Of a stretch of DNA of 5,443 nucleotides, positions 1 through 5,342 are shown piece after piece. The stretch is from JBAZOY01 sp041648505 (lineage in GTDB: Bacteria; Desulfobacterota; Syntrophia; Syntrophales; CG2-30-49-12), in contig JBAZOY010000117.1 of the NCBI GenBank assembly GCA_041648505.1, positions 1 to 5,443 of the forward strand, given 5' to 3'. Position 1 is the stretch's first letter, and the number at the start of each line of letters is the position of its first letter. The position numbers were made by a program, and so were the translations under genes. The notes beneath the pieces are model-generated. The model searched no databases. It saw only the letters and a program-made list of their open reading frames with translations, and was not told the DNA's origin.

Positions 1-265
1 GATGGAGAAATCCTAACACAAACATGCAATATTGTCAAGCAATATCAATCATTTATATTATTTTCTTGAAACTCTGAGCTGCAATGATACAATGACTCAA
101 GGCTTTTTCAACAGCCCCACTAAGACAAATTATTTGAATGTTTTGTCCGAGATGTGTGTTAAACGAACAGAACGAAAACCTATTGGAATAACGAAATTTT
201 TTTGGAAAGAAAAAGTCAAAAGCATTGTCGATATGTATCAATTTAAGTATTGAGACATATATGTT
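1..265. other. AT-rich intergenic stretch, no convincing gene
   Basis: This segment is visibly richer in A and T than the operon. Reading frames of about 60-70 codons exist on both strands, but they have no ribosome site, run straight through the 18-bp repeat at 101-118 and show no recognisable domain, so I do not call them genes. A small hairpin is visible: ATATTG at 29-34 pairs with CAATAT at 40-45 around a 5-base loop. A 14-bp perfect palindrome, TGTTTCATGAAACA, sits at 262-275 over the end of the neighbouring pseudogene. No transposase or RNA gene is seen. Confidence 0.6.
101..118 (-). repeat. 18-bp dispersed stem-loop repeat, copy 1
   Basis: The minus strand reads GGGGCTGTTGAAAAAGCC, identical over all 18 bases to the plus strand at 5325-5342; similarity stops at both edges. 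GGCT and AGCC within the unit can pair around the loop GTTGAAAA, and G-U pairs can lengthen the stem in this copy. It could be a REP-like element or the surviving end of an insertion sequence. No transposase lies beside it. Confidence 0.7.
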
Positions 266-580
266 TCATGAAACACTTTTGTCCTTAGACAGAAAGCGAT
301 AAAGAGCATCCCGGCCCACCCCCATGATCCTGGCAGGTCTGGCTTTGTTTCCTCCCGTTCCGGTCAGAGCATCACGGACGGTTTTCTTGTCCAGCTTTCT
401 GAAGGCCCGCGTGATGGCAAACCACTCTTCCAGCTTTCAAGTTCGGCAGGAATATTCCGGGGCCGGATAGCCTGTTCTTTGTTCTTTACAAGGGCATATC
501 GTTAGCTCACGGATGTTTTCCGGACCACGGATACTACATCATAATCGCAAGGGCATCCTTTGAAACACCTGATGACCATG
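266..580 (-). pseudogene. Decayed 3' end of a sigma54-dependent (NtrC-type) transcriptional regulator
   Basis: The minus strand contains pieces of the end of an AAA+ sigma54 activator. Reading inward from about 580: GVSKDALAIMM, an in-frame TAG (534-536), then YPWSG, then NIREL. The family's usual motif is WPGNVREL. An extra base in the AAAA run at 515-518 separates the last two pieces. Next comes a segment reading CKEQAIRPRNIPAEL in another frame, thrown out by a tandem 7-bp duplication (474-487). A TGA (437-439) follows, then a clean 56-codon frame (269-436) ending at TGA (266-268). That frame is a Fis-type helix-turn-helix: GGNKARPARIMGVGRDALYRFL, residues 28-49. The receiver or sensor part and most of the ATPase core are missing, their place being taken by the serC promoter region. 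In the family such proteins activate sigma54 promoters; this copy cannot make a working protein. Identification as a family remnant is strong; the original target is unknown. Confidence 0.85.
474..487. repeat. Tandem 7-bp duplication (GTTCTTT x2) inside the pseudogene
   Basis: GTTCTTT at 474-480 is followed immediately by GTTCTTT at 481-487. On the pseudogene strand this is AAAGAAC twice. Removing one unit restores a continuous frame reading CKEQAIRPRNIPAEL, which fits the linker between the AAA+ domain and the Fis helix-turn-helix. It is therefore a likely slippage event that broke the frame. Confidence 0.7.
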
Positions 581-654
581 CTTTATAAATGCTCGTATCC
601 GTAACTTAAAAGTGATCCTGCCTGTCGAAAACTTCTCCCATATCTCAAAATATC

Positions 655-685
655 TTGAACTATCATGGCAATGCTGTTATATAAT
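655..685 (+). promoter_or_regulatory. Likely sigma70-type promoter of the serC-serA-purA operon
   Basis: TTGAAC (655-660) is followed after 17 bases by TATATA (678-683), which carries an upstream TG one base away (675-676), an extended -10 arrangement. An overlapping perfect TATAAT (680-685) lies 19 bases from the same -35. Transcription would start near 690, leaving a leader of about 38 bases before serC. This is the only strong promoter pattern I see ahead of the operon. I see no operator or riboswitch in the leader, only a weak AU hairpin (689-694 with 704-709) next to the ribosome site. Confidence 0.55.
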
Positions 686-728
686 ATTTTTCTATTTCAG
701 ATTTAGAAAGGATGAAAAAGAAGAAGTC

Positions 729-1853
729 ATGTACAATCCGAATTTCAGTTCAGGTCCCTGCAGCAAAAGACCGAAATGGAATCTTGAAGATTTAAGTAAT
801 GCCCTTACTGGTCGTTCCCACCGTTCCGCCCCCGGCAAGGAAAAGTTGGCGGAAGCAATCTCTGAGACTAAAAGAATACTGGAAATTCCGGAGGACTATC
901 TGGTCGGGATATTACCCGGTTCGGATACGGGGGCGTTTGAAACTGCGATGTGGACCCTTCTTGGTCCGAAGCCGGTGACGGTACTGGTATGGGAAAGCTT
1001 CTCCAAGGGCTGGGCAACGGATATTGCCGAACAGTTAAAGCTCAATCCCACCATCAAGAAGGCTGATTACGGTAAAATTCCCGACCTGAAAGAAGTAGAC
1101 TGGTCGAATGATTGTGTTTTTACTGCCAATGGAACTACGAGCGGAGTTAAAATCCCCAATTGGGAATGGATTCCTTCGAACAGGGAAGGGCTGGTCCTCT
1201 GTGACGCCACCAGCGCGGTATTTGCCATGGCCATTGATTGGTCGAAGGTTGATGCCTTGACCTTTTCCTGGCAGAAGTGTCTCGGTGGCGAGGCTGCTCA
1301 TGGCATGCTCGTTTTAAGTCCCAGGGCGGTTTTTCGTATTGAATCGTATGATCCCCCATGGCCCTTGCCCAAGATCTTTCGTCTGAAAAAGAACGGGAAG
1401 GTTAACGGATCTATTTTTAAAGGAAGTACTATTAATACCCCCTCCATGCTATGCGTGGAAGATTATCTGGATGCACTTAAATGGGCTGGGGGAATCGGAC
1501 TGGACGGTCTCATTAACAAAAGCCGGGCAAATCTTAAGGTTATAGAGGAATGGGTTGAGAGAACAGACTGGATAGATTTCCTGGCCGTTTCTGCTGATAT
1601 CCGCTCCAATACATCGGTCTGTCTTTCCGTTATCAGTGAAAAGTTTAAGGCCATGTCAAGGGAGGAGCAGGTTAAATTTCTCAAAGATATCGCCGGTGAA
1701 CTGAGCAGGCGTAATGTGGCGCACGACATAAATTCCTACAGAGATGCCCCCCCGGGATTTCGTTGCTGGTGCGGCCCCACGATTGAATCAGCCGATGTGA
1801 AACACGCGATTGGCGAACTGGAAAGACTGTACAGGCAAAAGATTACCGAGTAA
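729..1853 (+). CDS. serC: Phosphoserine aminotransferase, Methanosarcina-type (374 aa)
   Basis: A cytoplasmic PLP enzyme that transfers the amino group of glutamate to 3-phosphohydroxypyruvate, giving O-phosphoserine, the second step of serine synthesis. The N-terminus NPNFSSGPCSKRP (3-15) is the family's opening motif. GSDTGAFE (64-71) fits the cofactor phosphate loop, CDATSAVFAM (158-167) carries Asp159 that should contact the PLP ring nitrogen, and FSWQKCLGGEAAHGM (179-193) contains Lys183, the expected Schiff-base lysine. The length and these motifs match the Methanosarcina/alphaproteobacterial SerC branch rather than the E. coli type (about 360 aa). The frame is open upstream to a GTG at 612, but that would precede the promoter and add residues unlike the family, so ATG 729 is chosen. 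Its ribosome site is weak (AAAGGA at 707-712 is 16 bases away; AGAAG lies nearer). First gene of the operon; stop is 16 bases before serA. The product name is confident; the subfamily is recalled, not searched. Confidence 0.93.
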   Translation: MYNPNFSSGPCSKRPKWNLEDLSNALTGRSHRSAPGKEKLAEAISETKRILEIPEDYLVGILPGSDTGAFETAMWTLLGPKPVTVLVWESFSKGWATDIAEQLKLNPTIKKADYGKIPDLKEVDWSNDCVFTANGTTSGVKIPNWEWIPSNREGLVLCDATSAVFAMAIDWSKVDALTFSWQKCLGGEAAHGMLVLSPRAVFRIESYDPPWPLPKIFRLKKNGKVNGSIFKGSTINTPSMLCVEDYLDALKWAGGIGLDGLINKSRANLKVIEEWVERTDWIDFLAVSADIRSNTSVCLSVISEKFKAMSREEQVKFLKDIAGELSRRNVAHDINSYRDAPPGFRCWCGPTIESADVKHAIGELERLYRQKITE

Positions 1854-1858
1854 GGAGG
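1852..1858 (+). promoter_or_regulatory. Ribosome binding site of serA
   Basis: AAGGAGG overlaps the serC stop codon (TAA, 1851-1853) and lies 11 bases before ATG 1870. It fixes the serA start: the same frame is open back to a TTG at 1810 inside serC, but those 20 extra residues have no counterpart in the family and no ribosome site. Confidence 0.8.
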
Positions 1859-1869
1859 AAGAGCTTAAA

Positions 1870-3453
1870 ATGAAAAAGGTTCTTGTATCTAACAAGATAG
1901 CTGCCGATGGTATTGAGATATTCAAAAATACTCCCGGGATTGAAGTTGATGTGATACTTAACCCCACACCGGATAAACTCGAAGAGATCATCAAGGATTA
2001 CGATGCCCTGGTTATACGCAGTGCCACAAAGGTTACCAAAGAAATTATTGATAGAGCAGAAAAACTTGCTGTGGTCGGTCGTGCCGGGACCGGACTCGAT
2101 AATGTGGATATCCCCTATGCCACGAAGAAAGGTATCGTTGTCATGAATACCCCCGGCGGCAATACCGTTACAGCGGGAGAACACGCAGTCGCCATGATGC
2201 TATCCCTTGCTCGAAAGATCCCTCAGGCTACGGCGTCCATGAAAGCAGGGAAATGGGAAAAGAGCAAATTCATGGGCACCGAATACTGCAACAAGACTTT
2301 AGGAATTATCGGTATCGGGAGAGTCGGCAGCATTGTTGCCGAACGGGCGCAGGGTTTGAAAATGAATGTTATCGCTTATGATCCCTTCATCTCCCCGGAA
2401 GCGGCTGAAAAGGCAGGAATCACCATTACCACCATGGACGAACTCTTAAAAAAATCCGACTTTATATCGATACATAGTCCTCTAACAAAGGAAACAAGAG
2501 GATTTATTAATGCAAAAGTTTTTAAAAAAATGAAAAAAGGAGTTTTTATTATAAATTGTGCCCGTGGAGGAATTATCAATGAAAAAGACCTCTATGATGC
2601 CCTTACCTCCGGTAAAGTTGCCGGCGCTGCCATTGATGTTTTCGAAGAAGAACCTACCAGGAATACGGAGCTTCTAAGTCTCGACAACGTAATCTGTACT
2701 CCTCATCTCGGCGCATCAACCGATGAAGCCCAGGTTAATGTGGCTGTTGCCGTTGCCGAACAGATCGTGGCTTATCTGACAACGGGAGAAATCAGAAATG
2801 CGGTCAATTTCCCGTCTGTCAGTGCCGAAATACTAAATGTAATTCAACCTTACCTGACTCTGGCGGAAAAACTCGGGAAATTTGAAGCTCAACTGGTCTC
2901 GGGCAGTATCAAGAAGGTCACTATAGAGTACAGCGGGGAAATACTGAATTATAACACAGCTCCCTTTACTATTTCTCTGCTGAAGGGACTTCTGACCCCC
3001 ATACTCAATGAGTCCATTAATTTCGTCAATGCATCTGTGGTAGCAAAGGAAAGGGGTATCAAGGTTGTTGAAACGAAGAGCAACGAGGTTAAAGATTACA
3101 CAAGTATGATAACCCTGACCATTGAGACTTCCAAGGAGGTGAGTTGCGCGGCGGGCACCATCTTCGGACGTCAGGATCCGAGGATCGTAAGGATTAACAA
3201 GTTTACCCTTGAAGTCGTTCCGGAGGGTCATATGCTGGTTCTATGTACGCATGATAAACCTGGCGTCATCGGTAACATTGGCACCACCATGGGAGATAAC
3301 CATGTCAATATTGCGAGACTCCACTTCAGCCGCGAACAGGTTGAAAAACAGGCCCTGGTTGTGTTGAGTACCGACAGTATGGCAAACGAAGAAGTTCTCA
3401 ATAAACTAAAGGGTATGCCCCACGTTATTTCCGTGACCTCTCTTGAAATGTAG
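1870..3453 (+). CDS. serA: D-3-phosphoglycerate dehydrogenase, long ACT-domain form (527 aa)
   Basis: Catalyses NAD-dependent oxidation of 3-phosphoglycerate to 3-phosphohydroxypyruvate, the committed step of serine synthesis, in the cytoplasm. The substrate-binding lobe is split (about 1-98 and 285-315) around the Rossmann NAD domain, with GIGRVG at 148-153 and Asp171 after the second strand as the NAD-ribose ligand. The catalytic set is complete: Arg232 in NCARGG, Glu261 in FEEEP and His279 in PHLGAST. Residues about 320-450 form the extra allosteric substrate-binding domain of the long (Mycobacterium-type) enzymes, and about 454-527 an ACT domain (LVLCTHDKPGVIGNIG, 456-471). In the family the ACT domain binds serine for feedback inhibition, so product control is likely, though not shown here. 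The length is normal for the long form. It sits 16 bases after serC and 18 before purA, so translation of the three is probably coupled or at least co-transcribed. Confidence 0.97.
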   Translation: MKKVLVSNKIAADGIEIFKNTPGIEVDVILNPTPDKLEEIIKDYDALVIRSATKVTKEIIDRAEKLAVVGRAGTGLDNVDIPYATKKGIVVMNTPGGNTVTAGEHAVAMMLSLARKIPQATASMKAGKWEKSKFMGTEYCNKTLGIIGIGRVGSIVAERAQGLKMNVIAYDPFISPEAAEKAGITITTMDELLKKSDFISIHSPLTKETRGFINAKVFKKMKKGVFIINCARGGIINEKDLYDALTSGKVAGAAIDVFEEEPTRNTELLSLDNVICTPHLGASTDEAQVNVAVAVAEQIVAYLTTGEIRNAVNFPSVSAEILNVIQPYLTLAEKLGKFEAQLVSGSIKKVTIEYSGEILNYNTAPFTISLLKGLLTPILNESINFVNASVVAKERGIKVVETKSNEVKDYTSMITLTIETSKEVSCAAGTIFGRQDPRIVRINKFTLEVVPEGHMLVLCTHDKPGVIGNIGTTMGDNHVNIARLHFSREQVEKQALVVLSTDSMANEEVLNKLKGMPHVISVTSLEM

Positions 3454-3456
3454 CTT

Positions 3457-3462
3457 AGGAGG
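3457..3462 (+). promoter_or_regulatory. Ribosome binding site of purA
   Basis: AGGAGG with 9 bases to ATG 3472, close to ideal spacing. It starts 3 bases after the serA stop. Part of it falls in a short inverted repeat, AGGAAATTCCT (3460-3470), too small to be a convincing regulator. Confidence 0.8.
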
Positions 3463-3471
3463 AAATTCCTT

Positions 3472-4776
3472 ATGGCAAGTATTGTGGTTGTAGGCACCCA
3501 GTGGGGTGATGAAGGCAAAGGAAAGGTTGTTGACCTGTACGCAGAAGATGCCGATGTAATCGCAAGATTCCAGGGAGGCAGCAATGCCGGCCATACCATC
3601 GTTGTAAACGGTGAAACGACCATCCTTCACCTGATTCCTTCCGGTATTCTGCACGATCATAAGATCTGTATCATCGGAAATGGAGTCGTTCTCGATCCAC
3701 TGATCCTGGTTAATGAGATCGATGCCCTCAAAAACCGGGGTCTCTTTCCTATGCATACAAAGCTTTTCGTGAGTGAAAATGCCCATGTGATCATGCCCTA
3801 TCACCGGAGAGTGGATGTGGCCCGCGAGTCTCATGGAAAGGGTAAAAAGATCGGGACAACGGGAAAGGGCATCGGACCTGCGTATGAAGATAAGGTCGCA
3901 AGGGTTGGTATCAGGATCGGCGAGCTTCTTGACAAAGATCTGTTTCAGGAAAAATTAAAAAGAAACGTGGAAGAAAAAAACTTCTACCTGACAAAATTCT
4001 TTAAAGAATCTCCGGTGGACGGCAATGAGATCTATGATGAATATCTGACCTACGCTGACCGCCTCAGAGAATATATAGCAGATACATCCCTCATCATAAA
4101 TCAGGAGATCAAAAAAGGGAAAAAGATTCTCTTTGAGGGCGCACAAGGGACGCATCTCGATATTGACCATGGCACATTTCCATTTGTCACATCTTCAAAT
4201 ACCGTAGCCGGCAACGCATGTTGCGGCACAGGTGTCGGGCCGACAGTGATCAATGCCGTTATAGGAGTTTGTAAGGCTTACACCACAAGGGTTGGGGGAG
4301 GCCCCTTTCCGACTGAGGCAACCTGTGAGATCAGTGACAGGCTACAGGAAGTGGGGCAGGAATTCGGTGCCACGACAGGCAGAAAACGCCGTTGCGCCTG
4401 GATGGACACCGCCCTCGTCAAACAGTCCGTACGTCTCTCCGGTATAACAGGGCTTGCACTGACCAAACTCGATGTTCTGACCGGTATAGAGAAATTGAAG
4501 ATCTGCGTTGGTTACAAAACACCGGAAGGCAAAAAGTTTACCGAATCCGTTCCTTCAAGCCAGAAGCTTCTTGAGCAATGCCAGCCTATTTATGAAGAGA
4601 TGAATGGATGGACGGAAGATATCAGTAAGGCCAGACAGATGGAAGAGCTGCCTGAGAACACAAAACGCTACATAGAAAGGCTGGAGCAACTCACCGGCTG
4701 TAAGATGGTCCTCGTCTCTGTGGGAGCGGGCAGAAAGGAAACAATCGTTTTAAAAAATCCATTTAAGTTTAAGTAA
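3472..4776 (+). CDS. purA: Adenylosuccinate synthetase (434 aa)
   Basis: Joins IMP and aspartate using GTP to form adenylosuccinate, the first step from IMP to AMP, in the cytoplasm. Signature motifs appear in order: the GTP-binding and catalytic loop TQWGDEGKGK (9-18) with catalytic Asp13; QGGSNAGHT (34-42) with catalytic His41; TTGKGIGP (129-136), part of the IMP site; SSNTVAGNACCGTGVGP (241-257); TRVGGGPFPTE (272-282); TGRKRRCAWMD (302-312); and the guanine-site region VSVGAGRKETI (416-426). Length matches the bacterial enzyme (E. coli 432 aa). The start is fixed by AGGAGG 9 bases upstream and by the family's N-terminus. It is the last gene of the operon and is followed by a weak terminator-like hairpin. 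Nothing is missing or truncated. Its place behind serA links serine, the source of glycine and one-carbon units, to purine synthesis. Confidence 0.98.
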   Translation: MASIVVVGTQWGDEGKGKVVDLYAEDADVIARFQGGSNAGHTIVVNGETTILHLIPSGILHDHKICIIGNGVVLDPLILVNEIDALKNRGLFPMHTKLFVSENAHVIMPYHRRVDVARESHGKGKKIGTTGKGIGPAYEDKVARVGIRIGELLDKDLFQEKLKRNVEEKNFYLTKFFKESPVDGNEIYDEYLTYADRLREYIADTSLIINQEIKKGKKILFEGAQGTHLDIDHGTFPFVTSSNTVAGNACCGTGVGPTVINAVIGVCKAYTTRVGGGPFPTEATCEISDRLQEVGQEFGATTGRKRRCAWMDTALVKQSVRLSGITGLALTKLDVLTGIEKLKICVGYKTPEGKKFTESVPSSQKLLEQCQPIYEEMNGWTEDISKARQMEELPENTKRYIERLEQLTGCKMVLVSVGAGRKETIVLKNPFKFK

Positions 4777-4824
4777 CGCCCGACACTTCAGCTTCTTGAA
4801 AAGGCAGGTAAATCCTGTGAAAGA

Positions 4825-4850
4825 GGGACTTTTCATAAAAGTCTTTATTG
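4825..4850 (+). terminator. Weak terminator-like hairpin after purA
   Basis: GACTTTT (4827-4833) pairs perfectly with AAAAGTC (4837-4843) around a 3-base loop; two G-U pairs can extend the base, and the T-rich run TTTATT (4844-4849) follows. The stem is poor in G and C and the T run is broken by A, so termination may be partial and some operon transcripts could run into the tRNA. A second short hairpin, CAGG/CCTG (4805-4808 with 4814-4817), lies just upstream. Confidence 0.4.
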
Positions 4851-4873
4851 ACAAATCAAAAGCTTACTGTTAG

Positions 4874-4901
4874 TAGACACTACCCCCAAAGATTGTATGA
4901 T
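4874..4901 (+). promoter_or_regulatory. Likely promoter of tRNA-Lys
   Basis: TAGACA (4874-4879), 16 bases, then TATGAT (4896-4901), each one base off consensus. The start point would fall at about 4907-4909, essentially at the tRNA 5' end (4908). An alternative is the perfect TTGACA at 4848-4853, but its best-spaced -10 (TAGTAG, 4871-4876) is poor; it would give a leader of about 25 bases. Confidence 0.45.
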
Positions 4902-4907
4902 TTTGAT

Positions 4908-4983
4908 GGGCCGTTAGCTCAGCTGGTAGAGCAGCGGACTTTTAATCCGTTGGTCGTGGGTTCGATCCCCATACGGCCCACCA
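4908..4983 (+). tRNA. tRNA-Lys, anticodon UUU, with encoded CCA
   Basis: A full cloverleaf can be drawn by hand. The acceptor GGGCCGT (4908-4914) pairs with ACGGCCC (4973-4979). The D arm is GCTC/GAGC (4917-4920, 4929-4932). The anticodon stem GCGGA/TCCGT (4934-4938, 4946-4950) encloses the loop CTTTTAA, giving anticodon TTT at 4941-4943. A 5-base variable loop precedes the T arm GTGGG/CCCAT with loop TTCGATC. The discriminator is A4980 and CCA is encoded at 4981-4983. It reads lysine codons AAA and AAG. The gene is 131 bases after purA, same strand. Confidence 0.97.
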
Positions 4984-4997
4984 ATAAAAACAATTTT

Positions 4998-5129
4998 TCA
5001 GCGAGTTCCCCCTTTTTTTAAGCTCATCATACCGCATAAAATAAGACCAAAAAGAGAAACAAATGCGATACAGAGGAAGGCGCGACGGCCGAGGTAAACC
5101 CGGTGCAGGTTCTTCAATAATTTTGTCAT
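4998..5129 (-). CDS. Possible 43-aa single-pass membrane peptide, unrecognised
   Basis: A short minus-strand frame, not matching any family I know. The N-terminal half is basic (Lys3, Lys6, Arg10, Arg15, Arg16), followed by one hydrophobic run at about residues 17-35 (AFLCIAFVSLFGLILCGMM), then a basic tail (Lys38, Lys39, Arg43). That is the layout of a small membrane protein with the N-terminus inside. AGGAGG lies upstream on the same strand (5131-5136) but leaves only one base before ATG 5129, which is too close for a good start; TTG at codon 5 would be 13 bases away. No promoter is clear. It converges on tRNA-Lys, its stop lying 15 bases beyond the tRNA. It may be a real small gene, the remnant of a larger membrane protein, or chance. 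Confidence 0.33.
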   Translation of the reverse strand: MTKLLKNLHRVYLGRRAFLCIAFVSLFGLILCGMMSLKKGGTR

Positions 5130-5267
5130 ACCTCCTCGCACCTTGCTGTGAATTATTTGGCTATAATTAGGAGTGTTTCATGACTGGTGAAGGTGGGCTC
5201 TTTCTCTGTGCCAGGCTAAAATCACCGGAAGTCCCCGGCACGAAAAAGGAAATAGCGTAAAAATTTA

Positions 5268-5296
5268 TTGTAATGGACTGATATACTGAATATAAT
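5268..5296 (+). promoter_or_regulatory. Promoter-like site reading out of the window
   Basis: TTGTAA (5268-5273), 17 bases, perfect TATAAT (5291-5296). Start would be near 5303, so the transcript would begin about 20 bases before the repeat hairpin at 5322-5347. The DNA here is AT-rich, which raises the chance of a random match, and no gene begins before 5443. Confidence 0.35.
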
Positions 5297-5324
5297 ACAA
5301 GATAAGTGCATATATGGGGACAGC

Positions 5325-5342
5325 GGGGCTGTTGAAAAAGCC
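5325..5342 (+). repeat. 18-bp dispersed stem-loop repeat, copy 2 (inverted relative to copy 1)
   Basis: GGGGCTGTTGAAAAAGCC, the exact reverse complement of 101-118. In this copy the stem is longer: 5322-5330 pairs with 5339-5347 (nine pairs, two of them G-U) around the loop GTTGAAAA. After a 2-base bulge, two more G-C pairs can form. There is no T run after it, so it is not a standard terminator. Confidence 0.7.

Noticed and set aside
32..253. A 73-codon plus-strand reading frame starting at TTG
   Set aside because: It crosses the 18-bp repeat (giving the FFNSP string), has no ribosome site and shows no domain; it is most likely an accidental frame in AT-rich DNA.
712..795. A 27-codon leader peptide from ATG 712 overlapping the serC start
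   Set aside because: AAAGG abuts the ATG with no spacing, and the peptide has no run of regulatory codons that would suggest attenuation.
4961..4983. tRNA-Lys 3' end as a phage or island attachment site
   Set aside because: No second copy of the tRNA end is present in the window and no integrase gene is seen.
4984..5020. Terminator after tRNA-Lys: AAAAA/TTTTT hairpin (4986-4990 with 4994-4998) and a seven-T run at 5013-5019
   Set aside because: The hairpin is only A-T pairs and the T run is 14 bases away from it with no stable stem directly before it; not a convincing intrinsic terminator.
266..5183. A 12-bp match, AGTGTTTCATGA, between the minus strand at 266-277 and the plus strand at 5172-5183
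   Set aside because: In a window of this size one or two 12-bp matches between strands are expected by chance, and similarity does not extend.
5180..5260. A 26-codon plus-strand frame with AGGAG 6 bases before its ATG
   Set aside because: It has no recognisable composition or domain; the nearby TATAAT (5162-5167) would place the transcript start at the ribosome site itself, so a translated leader is unlikely.
101..5342. Composite transposon bounded by the inverted repeats
   Set aside because: There is no transposase between or beside the copies, no target duplication can be seen next to them, and the cargo is core metabolism.
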